From positions 24,467,840-24,531,839 of the forward strand of contig CM054116.1 of assembly GCA_028673005.1 (NCBI GenBank): DNA of 64,000 nt. Direction: 5' to 3'. The notes beneath the pieces were generated by a model, which saw only the letters and a list, made by a program, of their open reading frames with translations, searched no databases and was not told the DNA's origin. Source of the stretch: Tanypteryx hageni. Lineage: Eukaryota > Arthropoda > Insecta > Odonata > Petaluridae. Made by a program: the position numbers and the translations under genes. Below, piece by piece: positions 47,155 through 56,749 of the stretch (positions are counted from its first letter, which is position 1; the number at the start of each line of letters is the position of its first letter).

Positions 47155-50100
47155 ATGGCTCCACCTGAAGATCTTTCTGAGAGAGAGAGGCGGGCAACAA
47201 GTCGAACCGTAGAGCCGTAGAGCAGCTACAGCGCGAGTTGGCAGAGGCCCAAGCTGAGCGTAATGCGTTGCGCGACGAACAACGCCGAATCAAAGAGTCG
47301 GAGAGCGAAAGTAGTGTATCTCGCGGAAGAGATGAGGGCCACGAAGTTATGAGGGGACAGCTTCAGTTCAGGGATATAGAAGGGACGATCCCGAAATTCA
47401 CCGGAGAGGACAAGGCCTTCCCAGTAGGCAAGTGGATTGAACTCATCGAGGAGCACAGTGAATTGTACGAGTGGTCGCCACTACGGATGTTGGTTTTTGC
47501 GAAGAAGTGCCTCGAGGGAACCGCGAAGCTGTGGCTGGAGGCGGAACCAGTATTCAAGACGTGGGGAGCACTTAAGGAGGCCCTGACGGAGGAGTTTGAA
47601 TCGAAGACAAACAGTCGTGAGATTCATCAGTTGCTATTTAGGCGCAAAAAGAAGGAAGGGGAATCCCACCAAGAGTACATCCTGCAGATGAGGAAAATAG
47701 CTAGTAGAATTGACCTGGAACCGGAAATCACTATTCAATATATTATCGACGGTCTTCGGGATAGTGAAGTAAATAAGGCGATGCTGTATGGGGCTAAGAC
47801 ATTCGCCGAGTTTCGGGAGAAGGTAAAATATTACGAGATGATGAGGAGCAAAATGTCTACAAATAGGCCGCAGCGTGAGGTGGAAGTACCAAGGAGTCCT
47901 GGGTCGAACTTTTCTAAGAAAACAAAACAGGCTAGGTGGTTCAATTGTGGGGGCGTAGGACATTTGAGCCGTGATTGTAAGTTTAAGGAAAGGGGGACCA
48001 AGTGTTTCAAGTGCCTCGGGTTTGGGCATATTGCCGCGAAATGCCCAGGTTCGCCTTCGAGTGGTGGTCAACGGGATGTTTTCCATGTAGAAAAGAGCAC
48101 TGATAGAGCAGGTTTGTTACAGTTGCGGTCAGAGGGCCGGAAAAATAGGATTAAGACTGTGAAAATTAACAGAGTCAATGTGGACTGTCTAATTGATAGT
48201 GGCAGTGACTATAATATCATTGCCGAAGACCTTTGCAAGGAATTAGGTGAACTGGACTTTGAAAGGCACGAGCAGGTTCTAGAAGCCGCAGGTGGGGGGA
48301 TGATCAAGACGCTGGGCCGACTTAAGACGACGACTGTTATCGACGGAGTCCCATATCCACTGTTGTACTCGGTAGTGCCTGCTGGAACCATTCCTTACGT
48401 GAGAGCTCTCTTAGGTGATGAACTGTTGAACCATGCTTCAGTGAAGTTAAGCAGGAGCGAGGCTCAGATATGGCCAGAAGAGGGCTGTATGCTGCTTATT
48501 GCCACAGATGACGACCAGTGCAGTCATTTAGACCCAGAATTAGGCAGCAAGGTTAGAGAATTAGTCGGGGATTACCAGCCTAAGAAGATGGAAGAGGTGC
48601 CGATTAAGATGAAAATAGTCCTAAAGAATGAGACGCACATTAGCCGGAGACCACGGCAGTTATCACCTAAGGAGTCGGCCGAAGTTGACGAGCAGGTGGA
48701 AGAGTGGTTGGAAAAGGGGATAATCACGACCAGCCATTCTGAGTTCGCTAGCCAGGTGGTTGTGGCCAGGAAGAAAGATGGGAGTGCAAGAATATGTGTG
48801 AACTACAAACCGATTAACAAGGTCATTGTTAGACAGCATTTCCCCCTACCTTTGATAGAGGACATTTTGGATAGATTGAGGGAAGTGCTAGAAATCGCAA
48901 GCAGATATGGATTAGAGATCAATTGGAGGAAATGTCAAATGCTGCGTAGACAAATTGAATTCTTAGGACATGTTGTGGAGAATAGTACGGTTCAGCCGTC
49001 GCCGGACAAAGTAGCTGCCCTTGTCAATTTTCCCGAGCCGAGGACAGAGAGACAACTACGGAGTTTCTTGGGATTGGCAGGTTACTTCCGCAAATATGTG
49101 CAAGGCTATGCTAAGATTGCCAAGCCACTTAGTGATCTTCTGAAGAGCGGGAGAAAAGTTCTGATGGGTAAGGATGAACATCAAGCATTCCTGATGCTGA
49201 AGAGGACAATGGCAGCTGAGCCTGTGCTGCGGATTTACAATCCAAGGCTGGAGACCGAGCTTCACACAGATGCATCCATGGATGGCTTAGGGGCGATTCT
49301 CCTACAGAGGTCCAAGGATGATAACCAGCTCCACCCGGTCTACTACATGAGCAGGAAGACATCAGAAGCAGAGAAGAAGCTTCACAGCTACCAGTTGGAG
49401 GTGTTGGCTGTGGTAAAAGCAGTGCAGAAGTTCCGGGTGTATTTGCTTGGAATTCACTTTAAGATAATCACAGACTGTGAGGCATTTGAACAAACCCTTA
49501 AGAAGGACAGCCTAGCACCTAAGGTCGCAAGATGGGTAATGGAGCTAGAACAGTTCGATTACGAGGTCGAGCACCGGGCTGGGACGAGAATGAGGCATGT
49601 TGATGCCCTGAGCAGATATCCCTATGTCCTTGCTATACGGGATGTGCTGCTGGACCGAGTAGACAGGGCGCAGAATGGGGACAAAGGACTAAAGGCAATT
49701 AAGGTGGTCCTACGTGGAGGTGGAACATTTGATGATTTTTTGCTGAGGGGAGATTTACTTTACAAGGAAGAAGGTGGAGTACAGAGACTAGTCATCCCGA
49801 AAGGTATGGAGTGGGAGATTATTCAGAGGTCCCATGACACAGGACACTTTGGCATCAAGAAGACAATGAGAATGATTGGGAGGCAGTACTGGATGAATAA
49901 GATGGAGAAAAAGATAAAGAAGTATATCCAAAACTGCATTCCATGCATATTGGCGGCTAGAAAGCAAGGAAAGGTGGAGGGTTTCCTGAACCCTATTCCA
50001 AAAGAAGACCTCCCTTTAGACATGTTACATATAGATCATTTAGGGCCATTGCCATCAACTAAAAAGTGCTACAAGTACCTCCTTGTGCTTGTGGATGCAT

Positions 50101-50892
50101 TTACTAAGTTTGCCTGGCTCTTTGCAACTAAGACGTTGGAAACGGCAGAGGTGCTAGAGAAGCTGAGGGTCCACCAGCAAACTTTTGGTAATCCAAGGCG
50201 GATCATTACGGATCGCAACAAGGCATTTATGGCTGGGGAGTTTGAGCAATATTGCCAGGAGGGGAATATTAAACATTTCACCATTACGACAGGTGTGCCA
50301 AGAGGGAATGGTCAGGTAGAGAGGATGCAGAGTATCCTGGTGGCTGTCTTCGCGAATCTGTCTGCAGAGGAGCCATTGAAGTGGTTCAAGTCGATAAGTC
50401 TGGTGCAGCGGGCAGTTAACAGCACACCCCAACGGTCCATTGGCACCACCCCATTTGAACTTTTAATGGGGACGATGATGAGGAATCCAGAGAATGTCGA
50501 ACTGCAGGAGATAATTGAGGAGGAGATGCGTACCTCTTTTACCGGGGCAAGGAACGACCTGCGTAAGCGGGCCAAGGAAGCCATTGCAAGGGTCCAGGAG
50601 GAGAATAGACGGAGCTTCAATCGTCGACGCAAGGAGGCCACAAAGTATGAGGTGGGTGACATAGTGGCGGATGAAGTGGACGCAGTTTGGAGCAGGCCTG
50701 AAGTTGAGGAACAAGTTCCTGGGACCTTACCGAATCACAAAGGTGTACCCTAAGGACCGCTATGATGTGGAGAAGGTTGGTATCCATCAGGGTCCAGGAC
50801 ACACTTCCGCCGTAGCAGAGAACATGAAGCCATGGAGAGGGTTCTACCGAGACATGGAGGATGACCTGTCATCGTCCGGGACGGACGATTAA
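47155..50892 (+). pseudogene. Gypsy gag-pol, with RT core deletion and two frameshifts
   Basis: The ATG at 47155 opens gag, but an 8-bp tandem duplication (CCGTAGAG, 47207-47222) leads to a TAG at 47218. The main frame then runs open to 50753. It has gag (FTGEDKAFPVGKWIELIEE), two zinc knuckles near 47937-48045 (the first has Trp for its first Cys), protease (LIDSGSDYN) and the start of reverse transcriptase (RICVNYKPINK to LPLIEDILDRL). It then jumps near 48882 to the thumb (REVLEIASRYGLEINWRKC), dropping roughly 85-90 residues that hold the catalytic Asp residues. RNase H (HTDASMDGLGA, IITDCEAF, MRHVDALSR) and integrase (CIPCIL, LHIDHLGP, IITDRNKAF, GNGQVERM) look complete. One extra base near 50668 moves the GPY/F module (LGPYRITKVYP) to the frame ending at 50892. 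Confidence 0.9.
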
Positions 50893-50906
50893 TAGGATGG
50901 CCGAGT

Positions 50907-51184
50907 TGTGGGACTGAGATGGTGTACGGGTGGTGATCGTCGCTTGTTTGTGACGGGTGGTGATCGTCAGTTGTTCAGAGTGGATGCTGGGAGTGAGATA
51001 GTTGGGTGATGGAAAGATGGCGAGAGGTTGGCGCGAGTGAAAGTGGGACGATGACGTGAATGTAGCTGAGTAGCAGAATGGACGGTGTGTGTACGACGGA
51101 AGTTTCCCAGTGTGCCCAGTGTATTGAAGGATAATAAAATTTATCCGAAATAAGTTCTCTCGTCTCCTTTATCCACACCCCACA
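50907..51184 (+). repeat. 3' LTR of the gypsy element
   Basis: Starts TGTGGGACTGAGATGG, about 15 bp after the last pol stop, and ends ACCCCACA. The preceding sequence (AATAGGATGGCCGAG) is only moderately purine-rich as a primer tract. Identical to the 5' LTR where both can be compared. Confidence 0.92.
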
Positions 51185-51279
51185 TATATATTGGTTTCAT
51201 GTCATTATGACTTTCTGTATTTTTATAATTTTGGATTAAAGTTGTCAAGTAGATTTTGGCCCACCCTGCATATATACAC

Positions 51280-52225
51280 ACGCAAAGTAAGTCCTCATTT
51301 TAAGTTATCCCGATTTATGTCGCTTCGATATAACGTCGTTGCCAACTGTTCCCTCCGTCACCGCGGTACTATGTTGTTCTGCGGGACCTATCTACATTGA
51401 CGCCGAGTATCTATTTAATTTCCTTAATGTAGCTAAATATAGCTTCAAATGTTGCTTAAGGAATTCTCAATAATAAAAAATGCACTAAAAACATCACTGC
51501 GAAATACTTGGAAATAAATTATCTTACTTTACGCCATGCCCGGCATCTCTTTTTCCTTGAAATTTGTTTGCGACTTATTGGATGAATGAGAGCGGGTGTC
51601 TACCTCTTATTTAATAAGTTAGCCTCTCCTGTCCTCGGACAATATCGGCTCATTTAACATGAAAGTCGTTATTTATTTTATTTCTAACCCTCTTAACTTT
51701 TTGTTATTTTGATTTAACGTAGTTTCGTGCTGTTACGAATGGCAACGTGATGAGACGATTGATCATATTTACCTCAAAGGAAAAATAGTTTCTCGTGACA
51801 TCTATATATTTATAAGCGAAGTACCTATGTTTTCGTCAAGGAAGCTCAAAGGCCTGTTCATTGTTTAGTTTTGAGTGTGTTCCGACGTAATCACGGTCCA
51901 TTTCTTTAATTCGTTAAATAGCGCAAAACCCTTAAATATGGCTGAAAGACGTGCAAAATTACTTCAGCGAAGAGGTTTCGTAAAACTATCAATTTGGATG
52001 TTAAATTAGAGGTGCGACGCCGTTTTGAAGCTGTAGAGCGGGCTGTTGACACTGGGCGCACGTTGTGTTATTAACCTTATGGGAATGAGCCTGCTAAATA
52101 TTTTCTTCGACTTTTGACGCAAAATATTTCCCTAGAACTTATCATCTTTGTATTATCACGGAATATCGGTTTCGGTATACGTTATTTCACTTTACGTCGA
52201 ATCTCCCGGGAATGCATTCTCGACT
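51280..52225 (+). mobile_element. Tigger-like internal-deletion remnant
   Basis: The left end has AAGTCCTCATTTTAAGTTAT and CCCGATTTATGTCGCTTC, and the right end has CACTTTACGTCGAATCTCCC. These are the degenerate ACGT/CCCGA words of Tigger ends. At 51938-52070 a frame with a break reads NLDVKLEVRRRFEAVERAVD, the CENP-B type helix-turn-helix. The DDE core is absent. The exact ends are uncertain. Confidence 0.5.
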
Positions 52226-52238
52226 TAAATCTAGGATT

Positions 52239-52240
<2 letters not shown>

Positions 52241-52300
<60 letters not shown>
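52241..52300. repeat. (TA)n array
   Basis: About 60 bp of near-pure TA followed by TGTGTGTATG. It lies just outside the Tigger remnant. Confidence 0.9.
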
Positions 52301-52306
<6 letters not shown>

Positions 52307-52385
52307 ATGTATATATGTGTAGCCAGTGGTGAGCTATGAATATTTTAACAAGGGGCTCGAATTTTTTTCGACCTCCCCTTTTTAA

Positions 52386-52800
52386 GCGCGTTTCGCTTTC
52401 AGCATAAGCGCCTATTAGCGTCGGTTTTTCCGTCCGTCCACATGCTCGTTCTCGGCTTCAAAAAATAAACTTTCCGTTATATCTCGTAAATTTTTAGTCA
52501 AATTAAAATAGCAGAGGAAATGAAATACTTGGCTCTACTAGTTCTACAAGTTTATTTAAATACTATTTTAATTTGGCCAAAATTTAAGAGACATAACGGA
52601 AAGTTCATTTTTTGTCACCAGTAAAGTGGTACCCCTGATTGACTTACGTGATTTATTTTTGTTATTTTCGTATTATCTTTGACTGTCAGTGCTTAATATC
52701 AAATTTCATAAAAATCCGTTAGGTAGAAGCCGAGAACGAACATGCGAACGGACGGACAAACCGACGCTAATAGGCGCTTATGCTGAAAGCGAAACGTGCC
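52386..52800. mobile_element. Foldback MITE, about 415 bp
   Basis: The left arm starts CGCGTTTCGCTTTCAGCATA and contains AAGCGCCTATTAGCGTCGGT. The right arm ends with the inverse (ACCGACGCTAATAGGCGCTT, then ATGCTGAAAGCGAAACG). The arms pair for about 75 bp with few mismatches. Inside them AACTTTCCGTTAT at 52469 and ATAACGGAAAGTT at 52595 form a second inverted pair. It is non-coding. GACGGACGGAC words also occur near 53550, suggesting a relative there. Confidence 0.75.
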
Positions 52801-52884
52801 TAACAAGATGGAAAACTATACTCAATAAATGGAATACACAGAGATTTCAAAGGCGTTCCTAATGGGAAGTACGAATGAAAAGGT

Positions 52885-53395
52885 ATCGGAAAATTGGGCG
52901 ATTCTCAAATTTTTATCCCCGAGACTATAGTCTCGGGGACTATCTTGTTGTAAATGTTGTTCTCTATCCAAATAAATTTTTTAATCTATACCTCACAGAT
53001 CATACAAGAACATGGGAGAGAAAAATATGGATTTTTAATTGTTGTTTGCTGAGAGAACCGTCTTCGCGATCGATGTAAACAAAATAAGCGATATCACTAA
53101 TAAAGTCAGGCTCAACCTTGTGGAATTTGCTCATTATGATATGTAATGAAACAACTTTGACACTTCCACACAATTTAATAGATGTAAACAAAATATGCGA
53201 TGTTTAGCACGGGATTTTCTAGAATTTCTATCTCCGAAAGTATAATTCGCATGTGGTCTCGCGGACTTTCTTGCAGTAAATGTTGTTCTCTATCCGAATA
53301 AATTTTTCAATCTATACCTTACAGATCATATAAGATCTAGGGAGAGAAAAGTTTGGTATTTCATTGTTGCTTGACGGATGCCATTTAACGAAATA
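52885..53395 (+). repeat. Diverged tandem pair, unit about 330 bp
   Basis: Both units contain GTAAATGTTGTTCTCTATCC, ATAAATTTTT-AATCTATACC and TCACAGATCATA-AAGA (at 52951 and 53278). They are about 80% alike. A Penelope-related segment (53090-53180) lies between the shared blocks. Non-coding. Confidence 0.6.
53090..53180 (-). repeat. Fragment related to the Penelope-like 5' region
   Basis: On the minus strand it reads TGTGGAAGTGTCAAAG and then GCAAATTCCACAAGGTTGAG followed by CCTGAC. The segment at 44320-44396 has TGTGGAAGTGACAAAA and GTAAATTCCACAGGGTTGAG in the same order and spacing. It is therefore a detached piece of the same element type. Confidence 0.5.
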
Positions 53396-53764
53396 CGGGT
53401 GCATATAAGTTTATTAAAGTAATTATGTAAGGTGGAAGTTCTAATTGACGGATTCAGTTCAAAATCACAATGGGGCAATAAATTTTAATACCGATCACAG
53501 GTATTTAATTTAAATCCGTCCAGTGGTTTAGGAGATGAAAGTTACGACTGACGGACGGACCAGACGTGCCCATAAGGCGTTCCGCTATTACCGGTTCGCT
53601 GGAAAAGAACGCCTAATAAACGATAATTTTCACAATGGGCTCTTGCGAGCCCACTACAGCTCACCAGTGTGTAGCACGTCTACATATGGAGAAAAACGTA
53701 TTTTTAAATTAAAAGAACTGTTTTAGTTACACAAACTCGGCAAAATAAATGTAAATACAGGCTA
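53396..53764. other. Non-coding stretch with MITE-like words
   Basis: Contains CCAGTGGTTTAGGAGATGAAAGTTACGACTGACGGACGGAC in spirit of several arthropod repeats, here split by my reading into GGTTTAGGAGATGA and GACTGACGGACGGACC. No terminal repeat pair was found and no gene. Confidence 0.35.
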
Positions 53765-54196
53765 GGCTAAAGATTTATCAAACAATTTTCTTTTGTATGA
53801 TGTACCAGGAGCTTTCCTAATTAATAACTAGACCGTGGATCTTTAGGTAAAAACCTATTTTTTTCCTGAGAAGATATCTCAATATACAATTGTATATATA
53901 CGTTTCATGAATAATTAACCCCGAAAACGTATATTTTATAGTGCCTAAAAATGCCTATTTTGACATTAATGTCTAAAAATGCCTATTTCGACGTTAATGC
54001 TTATTTTTGTCTTTTTCATGCAAACAAAGCCTAAAAAGGGCTAATTTTCTAAAATAATCGACTATAAAAGCAGATTTTGGTATTATTCATATTTTTTAAA
54101 CTGACTGTGCAATGTTCAGTCATGGGTTGGAAATGTCCTTCGCACCACGGTCACGATCAAGTGGCGAACAGCAGCTCGGACCTGTCTCGCGTTCGG

Positions 54197-54323
54197 CGGG
54201 GTTATTCTGTTTCCCAGTTTCACGTGATACGACAATGTAACAATGCCTTTAATCTGATGTTGCGTTTATTTCTCGTTGTTACATTGTCATATCGTGCGAC
54301 ACGGGAAAACGAGAATAACCCCG
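54197..54323. repeat. Inverted repeat in the hAT leader
   Basis: The left arm (54197-54243, from CGGGGTTATTCTG to GACAATGTAACAA) pairs with the right arm (54276-54323, from TTGTTACATTGTCATATCGT to GAGAATAACCCCG) with a few mismatches and a 32-bp loop. It lies 66 bp before the transposase start codon, so it could form a hairpin in the 5' leader or serve as a paired protein-binding site. Confidence 0.8.
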
Positions 54324-54388
54324 CAGTCCATCTCCAGACTGCAGAGGGTAAAGGTGTGAAGTGTGAACGTGAAAATTGTGAAAGTGCA

Positions 54389-56135
54389 ATGCCTAAAGTA
54401 TCAAGTTCGAAAGCTTATTTAATACGTCAGTGGTTACAAGAGTTCCCGTACTTCACAACGGATGGAAAAATTATCTTCTGTCAAGCATGCAACAAGGAGG
54501 TAAGTACATTATAATGCTGGCTTGCAACGAATTATTGGCCGTGAATTGCTTGTCATCTTTGAGGCAAAAACTATCCACATCTTTTGTTTATACGAGCCAT
54601 TTTATGGTAACTATTGAAGTGGTTATTCAAAATGTCCAGCAATCCAGCTACGGACCTTCGTAGCTGTAAAGTAAATTTTATATTTTTGTCCCATTTCCAT
54701 ATTTATTAGATTATTTCCGTATTTTTAAGGTTAATTATTTCTTCATAATTTTTCTTTATAGGTTTCAAGTGATAAAAAATCCCACCTAACTAAGCACATC
54801 CAAGGAGTGCTACATAAGGCAAATGTTGAACGCAAATCTAAGATGAAACAAATGCTTTTAACAAAAACTTCTGAGGGATCCAGCAAGAAGAATCAGTTTT
54901 ATGCAGATTTGTGTCACGCAATTGTGGCGGCCAACATTCCATTCAGAACACTGGAAAATCCAACATTCAAGGAGTTCCTAGAACGATACTGCCATCAGTC
55001 GGTACCTTCCGAGTCAACGCTACGCAAGAATTACGTGCAACCCACGTACGATGACGCAATGCGCAGGATACGGGAGGACATTGGAGATTCACATATTTGG
55101 ATATCGGTCGATGAAACCACTGATGCTCTTGGCAGATACATGGCCAACTTGGTTGTTGGGAAATTGGACCCAGATGCGCCATCCAGAGCCTACCTCATCT
55201 GCACGAAGCAACTTGCCAAAACAAACCAGGAAACAATAGCACACTTCGTGAACAACGGACTGAAAGTGCTGTATCCCAAAAATCTAGACGAAGAGAAAGT
55301 GCTGCTCCTATACACAGATGCTGCATCGTACATGGTTGCTGACATGCAGTTACTCAAGATGTTCTATCCCTCCCTTGTGCATGTGACAGGCCTTGCCCAT
55401 GGTTTGAACCGCGTAGCAGAGCAAATAAGACTGGAATTCCCCAAGGTGAACAAATTGATCTCCACCGTGAAGAAGGTCTTCGTCAAGGCACCAACAAGAA
55501 TACAGGCTTTTCGAGAAAAACTGCCCGATGTCCCTCTGCCACCTGAGCCTGTGCTCACCCGCTGGGGCACATGGCTGAAAGCAGCTGAATATTACAGCGA
55601 GCATATCCTTCATGTCAAGGAAGTTGTGACAAATCTAGCCGAGGATGCTGCCTGCGTCACTTCGGCAAAAATGTTGCTAGATGATCCCTCCATTCCCAAG
55701 GATTTGGCGTATATTAGATCCCACTATACATCCCTTGTGCAGATTATTGCTGAATTAGAGGGCTCAGGAAAACCCATCTACGAAAAAACTGCTATGCTGA
55801 ATGAAGTGAAACAAAAAATAAAGGAAGCTCCAGGTGAAGTGGGGGAAAAAGTAAAAGCAAAACTAGAAAAGTTGCTACAAAAGAACTCAGGACTGCAGAG
55901 CCTATGTACAGCAGCAGATATACTGGCAGGAAAATCCAGTGAAGTTGAGTGCAAAATTCCATTTCAACATGTACCCAAGTTGAAGTTCGCCCCCGTCACG
56001 TCAGTTGATGTTGAACGTTCTTTTTCTGCTTACAAAATGATATTAACTGACAAACGCCATAGTTTTGTGGTAGAAAACTTAGAAAAGGTGCTTGTTATTT
56101 ATTGTGAGGCCAATTACGGGAAATTTGTGAAATAA
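54389..56135 (+). CDS. hAT transposase, CGGBP1-like, two exons, intact
   Basis: Exon 1 (54389-54499) begins MPKVSSSKAYLIRQWLQEF. The intron (54500-54761, 262 bp) has GTAAGT and TTTATAG. Exon 2 runs to TAA at 56133-56135. The joined frame is 494 codons. The zinc finger spans the junction: FCQACNKE then SSDKKSHLTKHIQGVLH (C-x2-C and two His), as in the BED-like finger of CGGBP1, a vertebrate protein derived from this hAT group. Catalytic Asp candidates are in WISVDETTDALGRY and LLYTDAASYMV; the conserved RW is in LTRWGTWLKAAEYY; the hATC block is APVTSVDVERSFSAYKMIL. No break was seen. In-frame ATGs exist further upstream (54123), but the start chosen fits the family. The gene could encode active transposase. 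Confidence 0.85.
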
Positions 56136-56368
56136 ACACAAAGAGGTGACAAATTCATTATGGGAATTTCGAATGAAACACTTTGTCAAACACTCTGCGT
56201 ACAAAATGATATTAACTGACAAACGCCATAGTTTTGTGGTAGAAAACTTAGAAAAGGTGCTTGTTATTTATTGTGAGGCCAATTACGGGAAATTTGTGAA
56301 ATAAACACAAAGAGGTGACAAATTCATTATGGGAATTTCGAATGAAACACTTTGTCAAACACTCTGCG
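56031..56368 (+). repeat. Exact 169-bp tandem duplication at the transposase 3' end
   Basis: The unit from TACAAAATGATATTAACTGA to AAACACTCTGCG occurs at 56031-56199 and again at 56200-56368 without any difference. It covers the last 34 codons, the stop codon and the following 64 bp. The second copy lies after the stop and is not translated. Confidence 0.95.
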
Positions 56369-56749
56369 TAGTACTTAAATATTTACTAGAATAGTGTTTT
56401 CAGTCAGTATTACTATATGTAATGTAGATAGTATTTTCTCGGTAACGCATGGGATATTAACCATAAGAATAAGTTTCAATGCATAGTAGTAAAATATTTT
56501 TGTTCTTTGAAAACACAAATCAATAAAGTTTCGTTGACTGGCAATTTTTCCGTGCGTGCATGTTTCAGTCTTTTTTCGTGAATTAAAGTTGATAGTTGAC
56601 AGAAATGATGTTGTGTTTTACTGGACATAGTTTTTGGAAGTAGTTTTTAGAGCCTATTTTACGTTTTATAAAGCCTAATTAAGGTACTTAAAGAGCCTAT
56701 TTTAATCGCCTAAAACTTAATTTTTAGAACCTAAAAATCCGCGGTCTAT

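Larger units (their letters stand above)
53829..56749 (+). mobile_element. Complete CGGBP1-like hAT element, 2921 bp
   Basis: The ends are TAGACCGTGGATCTTTAGGT at 53829 and, read inward from the right, TAGACCGCGGATTTTTAGGT ending at 56749. The 8 bp TTAATAAC lies directly outside both ends (53821-53828 and 56750-56757). Subterminal GCCTATTT/GCCTAAAA words are repeated at both ends. The interior holds an intact, intron-containing transposase. A 48-bp inverted repeat lies in the leader and an exact 169-bp tandem duplication at the gene's end. Confidence 0.93.

Noticed and set aside
50893..51184. Env gene in the gypsy element
   Set aside because: Only about 15 bp separate the last pol stop from the 3' LTR; there is no room for a third frame.
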